A stretch of DNA of 64,000 nt from Gemmatimonadaceae bacterium (GCA_036496605.1 DASXKV010000035.1:147855-211854); one strand, 5' to 3'; shown: positions 36,103 through 46,165, numbered from the stretch's first letter. The notes: generated by a model not told the origin, from the sequence alone. Translations and numbers: made by a program.

Positions 36103-36818
36103 GCGAGGCAGCGGCCGCTGGCGCTGATGCCGGTTGGTCCAAGGGTCGCGTTAGGCTCACGTTGATCGTCAGCGCCGTCGTGCTCGTCGCCGGCGCTCCC
36201 TTCTGGGGACCGCTTGTCCTGCGGCAGCTCTCATTTTTCCGAGTTCGCAAGGTCGAGATCGTCGGCGCGCATTACATTTCCGTGGGCGACGTCATGGATC
36301 GTCTGCACGTGGATACGACGGCATCGGTCTGGGATCCGACCGGTCCTCTGGCGGCGCGCCTCGCCTCTCATCTCCAGCTCCAGAGCGTCTCGGTGCGGAG
36401 AAAGCTGCCCGGAACGCTGGTCGTCGAGATTCAGGAGAAACTTCCCATTGCCCTCGTGCCGACGAACGACGGGCTGCGCGCGTTCGACGCCGAGGGAACG
36501 CTGCTGCCGATCGATCTCGCACGGACGCCGATCGACGTCCCCATCCTTCCGCGACGCGATCTCGGGCTGTTTCATCTGCTGAGTGCCTTGCGCAATGAGG
36601 CACCTGCGCTCTACGATCGCCTGAGCGAAATCCGCATCACGGCTTCAGACGAGGTGCTACTGCAGTTCGCCGACACACCCGTGCGTGCGATGCGCGACGT
36701 GACGTCGGCGCGGCTCGCGGAGATTGCCGCTGTTGAAGACGACCTCACCCGTCGCGGTTTGCACGCGGCGGAAATCGATTTGCGCTACCGAGACCAGGTC
36801 ATCGCCAGACTGCCATGA
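36099..36818 (+). CDS. ftsQ: FtsQ/DivIB division protein
   Basis: 239 residues: a short cytosolic N-terminus, one membrane helix (LTLIVSAVVLVAGAPFWGPLV), a POTRA domain beginning FFRVRKVEIVGAHYISVGDVMDRL, and the FtsQ beta domain with LPGTLVVEIQEKLPIALV. Bridges FtsL/FtsB with the rest of the divisome in the periplasm. It overlaps murC and ftsA by 4 bp each. Confidence 0.9.
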   Translation: MSEAAAAGADAGWSKGRVRLTLIVSAVVLVAGAPFWGPLVLRQLSFFRVRKVEIVGAHYISVGDVMDRLHVDTTASVWDPTGPLAARLASHLQLQSVSVRRKLPGTLVVEIQEKLPIALVPTNDGLRAFDAEGTLLPIDLARTPIDVPILPRRDLGLFHLLSALRNEAPALYDRLSEIRITASDEVLLQFADTPVRAMRDVTSARLAEIAAVEDDLTRRGLHAAEIDLRYRDQVIARLP

Positions 36819-38074
36819 ATCCGGAACGCCTCGTTGCTGGACTCGACATCGGATCCGCGAAGACGACCGCGATCATCGCGGAAACGACAGGGGATCTGCC
36901 GAAGCACCCGTCGATCAAGCTGCTCGGCGTCGGCCAGGCGCGAACGACGGGGATGCGTCGCGGTGTCGTGTCCGATATCGAGGAGACGACGCGCTCGATT
37001 CGGCAGGCGCTACAGGACGCCGAGCGCATGGCCGGGACCCAGGTGCAAGAGCTGTATGCCGGCATCGCCGGTGAACACGTGCAGGCAATGACGAGCAAAG
37101 GCATCGTCGCGGTGAGCGGCGAGGAGATCAACAAGCACGACATCGATCGTGCAAACGAGGTCGCGCGCGCGCAGGCAATTCCGACGGACCGCGAGCTGCT
37201 TCACGCGATCCCGCAGGAATACACCGTCGATCGAAACACCGGGATTCGCGATCCCATCGGCATGATCGGAACACGTCTCGAGACGGAGATGTATCTCGTG
37301 ACGATCGGTAGCTCGCCCGCGCTCAACCTGCGCAAGTCGGTCGAGCGCGCTGGCTACCGCGTGCGTGAGCTCGTTCTCGAGCCGCTCGCGAGCGCGTTGG
37401 CCGTCCTCACCGAGGACGAAAAGGAGCTCGGCGTCGCGCTGGTGGAGATGGGCGCGGGCACGACCGATCTCGCGCTCTTTCACGAGGGCAAGATCCGCCA
37501 CCTCGGCACAGTTGCCTTCGGCGGCAACAACGTCACCAGCGACATCGTGCACGGATTGGGCGTGACCCAGGCGGACGCCGAGCGACTCAAGGAGCGATTC
37601 GGCTGCGCGTATGAGCCGCTAGTCGATCCGTCGGACGTGATTCAGCTCCCGAGCACCGTCGCGCAGGGGGATCGCCACATTCCGCGCGAGCTGCTCGCCC
37701 ACATCATCCATCAGCGCATGGACGAGATCTTCGATCTCGTGCAGCGCGACATCGCGACCGCGGGCTACGCTGGGAAACTGAGCGCGGGTGTGGTGCTCAC
37801 GGGGGGCGCGGCAGCGATGCAGGGGGTCGCGGAACTGGCGAGCGATGTGTTCGGGACGGGTGTGCGCGTCGGTCTTCCGGCGGAGAACATCGGCGGCTTG
37901 AGCGACTCCGTGGAAGCACCCCGCTTCGCCACGGCCGTGGGGCTCGCTCAGTACGCGGCGCATCGCGTCGCGCTCGGCGCTGCGGGTGCGGGTGTGCGCC
38001 GCCTCACAGCGGGCGGCGGTGGCGTCGGGAAATTTGCGGAGAGGGTGAAGTTCTGGTTACAGGACTTCTTCTGA
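36815..38074 (+). CDS. ftsA: FtsA actin-like Z-ring membrane anchor
   Basis: 419 residues. Actin-fold ATPase that tethers FtsZ to the membrane. AGLDIGSAKTTAII (phosphate 1), ISGEE-like 1C domain region (YAGIAGEHVQAMTSKGIVAVSG), VEMGAGTTDLALFHEG (phosphate 2), VVLTGGAAAMQG (adenosine motif). The C-terminus FAERVKFWLQDFF forms the expected amphipathic membrane-targeting helix. Confidence 0.96.
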   Translation: MNPERLVAGLDIGSAKTTAIIAETTGDLPKHPSIKLLGVGQARTTGMRRGVVSDIEETTRSIRQALQDAERMAGTQVQELYAGIAGEHVQAMTSKGIVAVSGEEINKHDIDRANEVARAQAIPTDRELLHAIPQEYTVDRNTGIRDPIGMIGTRLETEMYLVTIGSSPALNLRKSVERAGYRVRELVLEPLASALAVLTEDEKELGVALVEMGAGTTDLALFHEGKIRHLGTVAFGGNNVTSDIVHGLGVTQADAERLKERFGCAYEPLVDPSDVIQLPSTVAQGDRHIPRELLAHIIHQRMDEIFDLVQRDIATAGYAGKLSAGVVLTGGAAAMQGVAELASDVFGTGVRVGLPAENIGGLSDSVEAPRFATAVGLAQYAAHRVALGAAGAGVRRLTAGGGGVGKFAERVKFWLQDFF

Positions 38075-38493
38075 GTAGTTCGTCGTTCTCGCCGACGCCG
38101 GCTCCCGCTCATAACCGGCTCTCAAAAAGCGTCAGCACGAACTAACGCGAATTCGTGGCGCGAGGCATGCGATTCAAGTGCCGCTAAACTCGCACTGAAA
38201 TTCCAGCGCGACACGTGTGCGCGACATTTCTCTCTGTCGCTCACACAAAGCTGTCGTGCGTGATTCGTACTGTGGAAAACTTTCCGTGTTACCCTCGTGA
38301 TTCTTCGCGCGATCCCTCGTCAAGCGAAAAGAAAAAAGCTTCTCGCACGCACAGAACGCATTATATTGCCGAGGCGTTTTCCACCGGCGGTGCGTAGCTA
38401 CTCCCTCCTCGTTGACCGCTTCGAAACACGCACGAGTCGTCCTCACCCCGTGGTTCCGTCCCCACCAAACGCCGTACGGGAGCTTCACTCTCA
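38075..38493 (+). promoter_or_regulatory. 419-bp non-coding leader before ftsZ
   Basis: The only long gene-free stretch in the dcw cluster. It lacks a convincing open frame and is locally AT-richer than its surroundings (AAGCGAAAAGAAAAAAGCTT). A good -10 candidate TATATT lies at 38362-38367 but without a matching -35 at 17 bp. GCCGG/CCGGC near 38097-38119 could form a small hairpin after ftsA. It probably holds a separate ftsZ promoter and a long 5' leader, which is inference. No Shine-Dalgarno is evident close to ATG 38494. Confidence 0.45.
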
Positions 38494-39693
38494 ATGATCT
38501 TCGAGTTCGAAGAGAGCGCGACGCTAAACGCTCGCATGAAGGTGGTGGGCGTCGGCGGTGGTGGTGGCAACGCCGTCAATCGCATGATCGACGAGCATCT
38601 GGAAGGCGTCGAGTTCATCTCCGTCAACACGGATGCGCAGGCGTTGCTCGCGTCGAAGTCCGACGTGAAAATCCAGATCGGCAAGAAGCTGACGCGCGGA
38701 CTCGGCGCTGGCGCGCGGCCCGAGATCGGCCGGCAAGCGATCGAGGAGAATCGCGAAGAAGTTTCGCGGACGCTCACGAATTCCGATCTCGTCTTCATCA
38801 CCTGCGGCATGGGAGGCGGCACCGGTACGGGTGCGGCGCCTGTCGTCGCTGAGTTGGCGAAGGAAGCGGGCGCGCTCACGGTCGGCATCGTCACGAAGCC
38901 GTTCCTCTTCGAGGGGCGCAAGCGCATGCGCCAGGCAGAGCAGGGCATTGCCGACATGCGCAAGAACGTCGACACGATGATCGTCGTGCCCAACGAGCGG
39001 CTGCTCGCGGTCGTTGGAAAGGGCATTCCATTTCAGGATGCCTTGAAGAAGGCGGATGAAGTCTTGTTGCATGCGACGCAGGGCATCTCGTCGCTCATCA
39101 GTGTGACCGGCCTGGTCAACGTCGATTTCGCCGACGTTCGCACCGTTATGCATTCAGGTGGCTCGGCGCTCATGGGCACGGGCATCGGCCGCGGTGAGAA
39201 TCGCGCGATCGAGGCGGCACAGCAGGCGATCAGCTCGCCGTTGCTCGACAACGTGAGCATCTCCGGTGCGACCGGTGTGCTGGTGAACATAACCGGCGGC
39301 GCCGATCTCACGTTAGGCGAAGTGCATCAGATCAACGAGATCATCCATGACGCCGTCGGTGACGACGCCGAGATCATCTTCGGCGCGGTTCACGAGCCGG
39401 CGATGCAGGGAGAGATCCGTGTCACGGTCATCGCGACCGGCTTCGACAAGGCGATGCAACCGATGCTCGTCACGCCGGTCCAATCGCTGACGGCGACGCC
39501 TGGTCCTGGTGCGAAGAGCTCTCCTGTGATTCCGTTCCCCGCCAATCGTCCTGCTCGTGTGAGCGGCAGCCCCAACGGACGAACGTCGTCGACCGACGCG
39601 CCGCGTCCATCACGACCGGGCCCGCTCGACAAGGGCACTCAGGATCTCAGCGACATGGAGATCCCGACGTTCATTCGGAGGCAGATGGATTGA
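38494..39693 (+). CDS. ftsZ: FtsZ tubulin-like division GTPase
   Basis: 399 residues. [16 protein letters not shown], the tubulin signature GGGTGTG (107-113), the T7-loop region [11 protein letters not shown] and the conserved core to about residue 325 are all present. A Pro/Ser-rich linker is followed by the C-terminal peptide [13 protein letters not shown] that binds FtsA. The stop overlaps the next gene's TTG start. Confidence 0.98.
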   Translation: MIFEFEESATLNARMKVVGVGGGGGNAVNRMIDEHLEGVEFISVNTDAQALLASKSDVKIQIGKKLTRGLGAGARPEIGRQAIEENREEVSRTLTNSDLVFITCGMGGGTGTGAAPVVAELAKEAGALTVGIVTKPFLFEGRKRMRQAEQGIADMRKNVDTMIVVPNERLLAVVGKGIPFQDALKKADEVLLHATQGISSLISVTGLVNVDFADVRTVMHSGGSALMGTGIGRGENRAIEAAQQAISSPLLDNVSISGATGVLVNITGGADLTLGEVHQINEIIHDAVGDDAEIIFGAVHEPAMQGEIRVTVIATGFDKAMQPMLVTPVQSLTATPGPGAKSSPVIPFPANRPARVSGSPNGRTSSTDAPRPSRPGPLDKGTQDLSDMEIPTFIRRQMD

Positions 39694-40973
39694 AGGGCGT
39701 GATCGAACGCGCCGTCACGTATGGCGTGGCGGCGATTCTCGTCGCCGGGGCATTGTACCAAACGCCCCGGCTCCCCGACAAAAAACCCGCTGAAGAGCTG
39801 CTCGGCCCGCAACGACAGAGCATCGCCACCCTCCCCGTGACGGTGCTCCGCGAGCGAATCGACACGCTCGCCAGCGGTGAGTCGCTGCGCAGCGTGTTCG
39901 CGCGCGGCGGTGTGAGCGAAGTGCTTGCCACGCAAGCGCTCAAGGCGTTGACGATCATCAACCCCGGCCGAGTGCGCGCGGGAATGCCGATCGCGTTCCG
40001 GTCGCCCGCGCCCGACTCGGCGCCGACCGAGATCGTCCTGCATCTCGCGATCGACCGGCTGTTGCACCTCAAGCGCGACGGCGCCGCCTGGACGGAATCC
40101 GAGGAGCAGTTGCCGTGGAAGACTGACACGATCGTCGTCAGCGGCAACATCGCCTCGACGCTCTACGAAGCGATGGACTCCAGTGCGCAGTCGATTCTGA
40201 CGCCCCAAGCGCGCCAGCAGCTCACCTGGTCCCTCGCGGACGTATTCGAGTACAAGATCGACATGAGCCGCGACCTTCAGCCCGGCGATTCGTTCCGTGT
40301 AATGGCCGAGCGCTCATCGTCATCGAACGGCGCAGTGCGGATCGGAAGGATTCTCGCGGCGACGTTCACGCTGTCAGGCACCGCGCTGCAGGCCATTCGG
40401 TACGCGAGCCGCAGCGTGAGCGGCGACTTCTTCGACGCAAATGGCAAGTCGCTTCGCGCGGCGTTTCTCCGAGCGCCGCTCGAGTTCCGGCGGATCTCGA
40501 GCACCTTTGGTGGTCGCTTCCATCCGATCCTCGGCGTCTGGAAGCAGCACAAGGGGACGGACTACGCGGCGGCTTCCGGAACGCCAGTCCGCGCCATTGG
40601 AGATGGTGTGGTGGTTCGGGCCGGCTGGGGCAGCGGGTACGGTAACGTACTGGAGATTCGCCATCGCAATGGCTTCGTATCGCGCTATGGCCATCTGCGC
40701 GGGTTCGCGGCTGGCTTGCGTGTGGGATCGCATGTGGCCATCGGCCAGACGGTCGCCTACGTCGGGATGACCGGACTCGCTACGGGTCCGCATCTGCACT
40801 TCGAGGTGCTGGTCGACGGCGTACAGCGCGATCCTCGATCGGCGCTACGTGATCGGAGTGGCGATCCAGTGCCGTCGTCTGAGCGGCCGGCGTTCGAGCG
40901 CCAGCGCTCGCAGTTGATGGCGTTGCTCGAGGCACAATCTCCCGAGACCGCTACCGGACTCGCTGAGCGTTAG
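39690..40973 (+). CDS. M23-family murein hydrolase/LytM-domain protein
   Basis: 427 residues. An N-terminal membrane anchor or signal ([16 protein letters not shown]), a LysM/OapA-like region (about 50-110: [18 protein letters not shown]) and a C-terminal M23 domain with zinc ligands H287 and D291 in HKGTD and the HLHFE motif (368-372; H370). These residues suggest an active endopeptidase rather than a degenerate LytM activator. TTG 39690 overlaps the ftsZ stop, coupling a septal hydrolase to division. Confidence 0.88.
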   Translation: MKGVIERAVTYGVAAILVAGALYQTPRLPDKKPAEELLGPQRQSIATLPVTVLRERIDTLASGESLRSVFARGGVSEVLATQALKALTIINPGRVRAGMPIAFRSPAPDSAPTEIVLHLAIDRLLHLKRDGAAWTESEEQLPWKTDTIVVSGNIASTLYEAMDSSAQSILTPQARQQLTWSLADVFEYKIDMSRDLQPGDSFRVMAERSSSSNGAVRIGRILAATFTLSGTALQAIRYASRSVSGDFFDANGKSLRAAFLRAPLEFRRISSTFGGRFHPILGVWKQHKGTDYAAASGTPVRAIGDGVVVRAGWGSGYGNVLEIRHRNGFVSRYGHLRGFAAGLRVGSHVAIGQTVAYVGMTGLATGPHLHFEVLVDGVQRDPRSALRDRSGDPVPSSERPAFERQRSQLMALLEAQSPETATGLAER

Positions 40974-41035
40974 CAGTTCGTACGCTCCGCGTCGGGACGC
41001 TTCGTCGGTCGTGCATGCCCGGCTAAACTTCGCGC

Positions 41036-42871
41036 ATGTCATCGTGGCTCCTCGCCGCGCTAGCCGGTCTTCTCTTCGCCATCCTGCAGTACGCGGGACG
41101 CGACTTTCGTTTGGGCCTGCGGGCGATCGCACCCGCGCTGCTGCGCTTCGGTGCGGTCGCGATCCTCGCGGCGCTTTTGCTCGACGCACCTGCTGGTCCG
41201 CGCAAACCGCTCACGACGTGGGTTGCGCTCGATGCGTCGGCGAGCTGGCGACGAGGTGGCGACGCGCTGCCATGGCAGCAGGCGTGGCGAGACGTCCGCG
41301 TCGCGAAGCCGGAGTCGCTGTTTCTCTTCGGTGATTCGTTACGGGCGATCCGCACCACCGATAGCCTAACGACGCCAGGCGACCTCTCCTCCATCGTTCG
41401 CCCGGCGGTTGAGCGCGCGCTTGGCCGAGGCCATCCACTCGTCGTCGTCACCGACGGTGAGCTCGCGGATCCGCAAGCGCTATCGGACCTGCCGGCCGGC
41501 TCGCGCGTCGTGGTCGTGAATCATCCGCAGGCTCCTGACCTCGCCGTCGCGTCGCTCGAGTTGCCTCGTGCGATCGTGAGCGGTGACACGGTCGAGGTCC
41601 ATGTCGGCCTCGTTGCCGGCGCAAAGGGCTCCGCGCCCGGGAAGCTCACCCTCACGGTTGGCGACGCCGCCGTACTTTCCGTCCCCGTCGACAGCCTCGG
41701 CCCATATGCGGAGCGTCCCATCCTGGTTCGTGCGAGAGTCGAGGGACGCGAAGGACCAACTGTCGTGCGTGCGATCGTAAAGAGCCCGGGAGACGCCGAG
41801 CCGCGCAACGATACGCTGTCGATGGCGGTGGATCTGTCGCGTGCCGCGAGCGCGGTGTTCGTCTCCACGTCACCGGACCTCGACGCTCGTTATGCACTCA
41901 GCGTGCTTCGCGGCGCGCTTGCGGTTCCAACGCGCGGCTATTTTCGCGTCGCGCCTAACGCCTGGCGGGTGGATGGGTCGCTGGCCCCGGTATCGGAGGC
42001 GGACGTTCGCACCGCGTTCCGCGAGGCACCCGTCGCCATTCTCCACGGAGACACGGCCGCGTTCGGACCGCCGCGTGCGGCGACGAGGGGACCGTTGGCA
42101 CTCGTGGTTCCAGCGACCACGAGCGACGGCGAGTGGTATGTCGCTGCCGTCCCGCCTTCGCCCCTCGCGCCGGCGCTGAGCGGCTTGCTGTGGGACAGTC
42201 TGCCGCCGATCGCCGTCGGCAGCGTTTCTCCCGCGGGCCAGTGGCGTGCGCTCGAAGTGCGCCTTGGTCGGGAGGACGATCGACGTGTCATCATCGCCGG
42301 CACCGATACTCCGCGGCGGGTCGTCGTCGTTGCCGCGTCCGGTCTGTACGCCTGGCGCTCACGGGGCGGTCCCTCCGCCGACGCTTTTACCGCGCTCTGG
42401 GGCAGCCTCTTCGACTGGCTCGCGGCAGAGCGGGCGGACCGCCGGGCCGCGGTGCCGACGGGCCTCGTGCTTCGCGCCGGTGAGCCGGTGCGGTGGCATC
42501 GAGGGAGCGCCAGCGACTCATCCGTGCTCGTGGTGCTGCGCCGACTCGGCGCGACAACTCGCGTCCGCGCGGATTCAACCCGCGTAGATTCGATGACGCT
42601 TCGCTTCCGCGCCGATGCAAACGTCACCGAGAGTCCGGCGCTTGCTCCCGGGATCTACACTGCGACGGTGCGCGGAGGCACGACGATGCTCGCGGTCAAC
42701 AATTCCCGAGAGTGGCTGCCGAGTCCCCCGCGCGTTCGCGCCGGCGCAATCAGCGGTGGCGTCCCTGTCGACTCGGCTCCGCGTCTCCGAACGGCCGGCT
42801 GGGCGTACGCGCTGCTGGTGCTGTTCCTCTGCGCGGAATGGGTCGTGCGCCGACGCATCGGAATGCGGTGA
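41036..42871 (+). CDS. VWA-domain membrane protein
   Basis: 611 residues with membrane helices at both ends (SSWLLAALAGLLFAILQYA, LRFGAVAILAALLLD, and near the C-terminus WAYALLVLFLCAEWVVRRR). After the second helix comes a von Willebrand A-like domain with an intact DxSxS metal-site motif (D66, S68, S70 in LDASASW) and VVVTDGELAD. A CARDB-like beta domain and glutamine-amidotransferase-like stretch may follow. This resembles the large BatA/membrane VWA hypothetical proteins found near aerotolerance operons. Function unknown. Confidence 0.65.
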   Translation: MSSWLLAALAGLLFAILQYAGRDFRLGLRAIAPALLRFGAVAILAALLLDAPAGPRKPLTTWVALDASASWRRGGDALPWQQAWRDVRVAKPESLFLFGDSLRAIRTTDSLTTPGDLSSIVRPAVERALGRGHPLVVVTDGELADPQALSDLPAGSRVVVVNHPQAPDLAVASLELPRAIVSGDTVEVHVGLVAGAKGSAPGKLTLTVGDAAVLSVPVDSLGPYAERPILVRARVEGREGPTVVRAIVKSPGDAEPRNDTLSMAVDLSRAASAVFVSTSPDLDARYALSVLRGALAVPTRGYFRVAPNAWRVDGSLAPVSEADVRTAFREAPVAILHGDTAAFGPPRAATRGPLALVVPATTSDGEWYVAAVPPSPLAPALSGLLWDSLPPIAVGSVSPAGQWRALEVRLGREDDRRVIIAGTDTPRRVVVVAASGLYAWRSRGGPSADAFTALWGSLFDWLAAERADRRAAVPTGLVLRAGEPVRWHRGSASDSSVLVVLRRLGATTRVRADSTRVDSMTLRFRADANVTESPALAPGIYTATVRGGTTMLAVNNSREWLPSPPRVRAGAISGGVPVDSAPRLRTAGWAYALLVLFLCAEWVVRRRIGMR

Positions 42872-42876
42872 GCAGA

Positions 42877-43055
42877 GGGTTGAGGGCAGAGGGCAGAGGG
42901 CAGAGGGCAGAGGGCAGAGGGCAGAGGGCAGAGGGTTGAGAGCAGAGGGTAGTTTTCGCTAACCCGCAACCCGCAACCCACAACCCGCAACCCACAACCC
43001 ACAACCCGCAACCCGCAACCCGCAACCCGCAACCCTCAACCCTGGCCCCTCGTCG
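42877..43055. repeat. 7-nt tandem arrays: GGGCAGA array followed by CAACCCG array
   Basis: Left array: about seven or more copies of GGGCAGA (42888-42937), flanked by GGGTTGA variants. Right array: about twelve copies of CAACCCG/CAACCCA (42961-43044). Both have a 7-nt period, so GGG triplets of the left can pair with CCC triplets of the right. On either strand one arm reads G3-N4-G3-N4, a pattern able to form G-quadruplexes. It lies between the VWA gene and the GTG start of ftsY. Confidence 0.85.
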
Positions 43056-43064
43056 ACCCTCACA

Positions 43065-43994
43065 GTGCGTCTTCTTCGTAAGAAATCCGATTCGCCGCGT
43101 CGCTCGCTCTGGCAGCGCATCAAGGACGTGGCTCTCATGGACGTCGGCGTCGCCGTCCGCGGCGTCGAGGCGGGATCGCTGGAACGGCTCGAGGAGTTGT
43201 TGCTCGAGGCTGACTTCGGCGTACCCGTCACACTGCGTCTGGTCGAGGACGTCGAGCGACTCGCGCAGCGCGGCGACGTCAAGACGCGCGACCAGTTTCA
43301 GGAGGCGTTGCGCCGTGGCGTCGAAGACGCGCTACGCGCCGGAAACAGCGATCCGCGCCTAACGGCGCCCAGCGGTGCGCCGTTCGTCATTCTCATCGCC
43401 GGCGTGAACGGTGCCGGCAAGACGACCTTCATCGGGAAACTCAGTGCGGAATTTCACCGTGAGCGCAAGCACGTACTCGTCGCGGCGGGCGACACCTTCC
43501 GCGCGGGCGCCATCGATCAGCTGCGACTCTGGGCGGAGCGTACGGGCGCCGAGTTCGTCGGCGCGCGCGCCGGCAGCGATCCTGCGGCCGTCGCCTTCGA
43601 TGCGATCGACGCCGCGATTGCTCGTAAGGCAGACGTCGTCATCATCGATACCGCGGGCCGGCTGCACACCAGCGAGAACCTGATGGACGAGCTCAAGAAG
43701 GTCGCGCGAGTCATCGCGAGGCGCTTGCCAGGAGCGCCTCACGAGACGTTGCTCGTCCTCGATGGGACGATCGGCCAGAACGCGGTGCAGCAGGCGAAGA
43801 CGTTCGCGGCCGCGGTTCCTGTCACAGGACTCGTCGTCACAAAACTCGATGGAACAGCGCGCGGGGGTATTGTAGTCGCCGTGCACGAGGCGATCGATGT
43901 GCCCGTGAAGTTTCTCTCCGTCGGAGAAGGCGCCGACGACATCGTCGCGTTCGACGCAGCGGCATTCTCCGAGGACCTTCTCAGCGACGAGTGA
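43065..43994 (+). CDS. ftsY: FtsY signal-recognition-particle receptor
   Basis: 309 residues, NG-domain form without a long acidic A domain. SRP-type GTPase signatures: GVNGAGKTTFIGKLS (G1), DTFRAGAIDQL, DTAGRLHTSENLMDEL (G3), TKLDGTARGG (G4). Docks SRP-ribosome complexes at the membrane. The GTG start follows the tandem-repeat array, with no visible Shine-Dalgarno. It overlaps recG by 4 bp. Confidence 0.95.
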   Translation: MRLLRKKSDSPRRSLWQRIKDVALMDVGVAVRGVEAGSLERLEELLLEADFGVPVTLRLVEDVERLAQRGDVKTRDQFQEALRRGVEDALRAGNSDPRLTAPSGAPFVILIAGVNGAGKTTFIGKLSAEFHRERKHVLVAAGDTFRAGAIDQLRLWAERTGAEFVGARAGSDPAAVAFDAIDAAIARKADVVIIDTAGRLHTSENLMDELKKVARVIARRLPGAPHETLLVLDGTIGQNAVQQAKTFAAAVPVTGLVVTKLDGTARGGIVVAVHEAIDVPVKFLSVGEGADDIVAFDAAAFSEDLLSDE

Positions 43995-46105
43995 GCGCCC
44001 CGCGGATGTCGTCACCGCAATCGCGCCCGGGAGCGGGACAGCGGCTCTTTCTCGATACCGGCATCACCTATCTCAAGGGTGTCGGTCCCGCTCGCGCGGA
44101 GGCGTTCCGGCGACTCGGCGTCATCACCGCGGGCGATTTGCTATACCACATTCCTCATCGCTACGAAGACGCGAGCACCGTTGCCGCGATCGCGTCGCTC
44201 GAACCGGGCATGCAGGGCACGGTCATCGGCCGCGTGATCTCCAAGGGGATCATCCCGACCAGACGAGGCCTGCGAATCTTTCAAGCCGTCCTTCGCGATG
44301 AGAGCGGAATGATCGAGGTCTCATGGCCCGGCCAGCCCTTCCTCGACCGTACGATATCCAAGGGCGACACGCTGCTCGTCACCGGGAGCGTGCGCTTCTT
44401 CCACGGTCGCCAGCTGCAGCCTCGCGAATTCATCAATCTCGGCGACGACGAGAGCGGAACCGCCGAGGGCCGTGTGCTATCGGTGTATCCGGCGACGGAG
44501 GGTCTGTCGTTCAAGATCATCCGGTCGATCATCGACAACCACCTCGACGCGTTGCTGCCGCTCGTCAGCGAGTACTTGCCTAACGACGTCCTCGCGGCGG
44601 CTCAGGTGCCGGCGATCCGTGATGCGTTGCGCATGGTGCATCGACCCGTGTCGCTCGCGGAAGCGATGCGTGGCCGGGAGCGATTGGCGTTCGAGGAGCT
44701 GTTCTTCGTGAACTTGCTCCATCTCCGAGCGAAATCACTCGCGCGCGAGGAGCGGCGCGGCATTCGCTTCGAGAACAAGCGCCAACTCACCACCCGGCTC
44801 AAGGACAACTTGCCCTTTCAGCTCACGGGCGCTCAGACACGCGCGACGCGCGAGATCTTCGCCGACATGTGCAGCGAGCATCGCATGCAACGGCTCTTGC
44901 AGGGTGACGTCGGCAGCGGCAAAACGATCGTCGCCCTCTTCGCTGCGCTGCTCGCGATCGAGAACGGCTATCAGGCGGCGATCATGGTGCCGACCGAGTT
45001 ACTCGCCGAGCAGCACTGGCACACGATGACGACGCTCCTCGCGCCATCGGGTGTCGAGCCGCTCCTGCTCACGGGAAGTCTCTCGGCGCGGGAGCGAAAG
45101 GACGTCGCGCAGCGACTGTTCTCGACCGACCCGGTGCTCGTCATCGGAACGCACGCGCTCGTTCAGGAGGCGACGCTGTTCGCGCGCCTCGGTTTCGTCG
45201 CTGTCGACGAGCAGCATCGCTTCGGCGTCGAGCAGCGCAAGGCGCTTGCGGCGAAGGGTGAAGCGCCGGACGTGCTCCTCATGACAGCGACACCGATTCC
45301 GCGCTCGTTGGCGCTCACACTATACGGTGATCTCGATCTGAGCGTGCTCGACGAGCGGCCACCAGGTCGTCAGCCCGTGATGACGGCCATGCGGCGCGAG
45401 TCGGCGCGCGATCGCGTGATGCTGTTCGTCGATCGTCAGCTCGAGGAGGGGCGCCAGGCGTACATCGTCTATCCCGTGATCGAGGAATCCGAGAAGACGG
45501 ACCTCAAGGCGGCAACGACGATGTACGAGGCGCTTGCCGCCGGCCCCTTCGCGCAGCGACGAGTTGCCTTGCTCCACGGCCGCGTCGACGCCGCACAGCG
45601 CGATGCGATCATGCGGCGTTTCCGCGATCGCGAGATCGACGTGCTCGTCGCGACGACGGTGATCGAAGTCGGCATCGACGTGCCTAACGCGACGGTCATG
45701 GTCATCGAGCATCCGGAACGGTTCGGTCTGTCGCAGTTGCATCAGTTGCGCGGACGCGTCGGGCGCGGCGCCGAAGAGTCCTTCTGCATCCTGCTCGGCG
45801 ACGTGAGTCCGGATGCGGCCGATCGATTGAGAGTCTTCTCTTCGACTGACGACGGCTTCGAGATCGCGCGCGCGGATCTGCGGATTCGCGGCATGGGCGA
45901 TCTGTTCGGCGAGCGACAGAGTGGCGTGCCGACATTCCGCGTTGCCGATCCGCTCAGGGATGAGGCACTCGGCGAGCGCGCGCGACTCGCCGCCGAAAGT
46001 CTGCTCGTGCACGATCCCGATCTCGGCGCGGCCGAGCAGGCGGGACTTCGTCGTGTGTTAGGCGAGCGTTACCGGCGATCGCTCGAGCTGTTCAGGGTTG
46101 GCTAA
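43991..46105 (+). CDS. recG: RecG branched-DNA helicase
   Basis: 704 residues. An N-terminal wedge/OB domain (about 60-160), then a superfamily 2 helicase core: LLQGDVGSGKT (Walker A), VDEQHRFG (DEQH box), TATPIPRSLAL, and late motifs ATTVIEVGIDVPNATVMVIEHPERFGLSQLHQLRGRVGRG. Remodels stalled forks and Holliday junctions. The GTG start overlaps ftsY. A gap of 187 bp with two short hairpins follows before the convergent lipoprotein gene. Confidence 0.97.
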   Translation: MSAPRMSSPQSRPGAGQRLFLDTGITYLKGVGPARAEAFRRLGVITAGDLLYHIPHRYEDASTVAAIASLEPGMQGTVIGRVISKGIIPTRRGLRIFQAVLRDESGMIEVSWPGQPFLDRTISKGDTLLVTGSVRFFHGRQLQPREFINLGDDESGTAEGRVLSVYPATEGLSFKIIRSIIDNHLDALLPLVSEYLPNDVLAAAQVPAIRDALRMVHRPVSLAEAMRGRERLAFEELFFVNLLHLRAKSLAREERRGIRFENKRQLTTRLKDNLPFQLTGAQTRATREIFADMCSEHRMQRLLQGDVGSGKTIVALFAALLAIENGYQAAIMVPTELLAEQHWHTMTTLLAPSGVEPLLLTGSLSARERKDVAQRLFSTDPVLVIGTHALVQEATLFARLGFVAVDEQHRFGVEQRKALAAKGEAPDVLLMTATPIPRSLALTLYGDLDLSVLDERPPGRQPVMTAMRRESARDRVMLFVDRQLEEGRQAYIVYPVIEESEKTDLKAATTMYEALAAGPFAQRRVALLHGRVDAAQRDAIMRRFRDREIDVLVATTVIEVGIDVPNATVMVIEHPERFGLSQLHQLRGRVGRGAEESFCILLGDVSPDAADRLRVFSSTDDGFEIARADLRIRGMGDLFGERQSGVPTFRVADPLRDEALGERARLAAESLLVHDPDLGAAEQAGLRRVLGERYRRSLELFRVG

Positions 46106-46165
46106 CACCGTCTGGACATGATGGTGGTTCGTTCGTCCTCGCGTAGAGGCCTCATCGCGTTACAA

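Noticed and set aside
38215..38397. A 60-codon open frame in the ftsZ leader.
   Set aside because: No Shine-Dalgarno, no recognisable composition, and it crosses the likely -10 element; treated as non-coding.
42877..43055. CRISPR array.
   Set aside because: The units are 7 nt with no spacers and no cas genes nearby; it is a simple tandem repeat.
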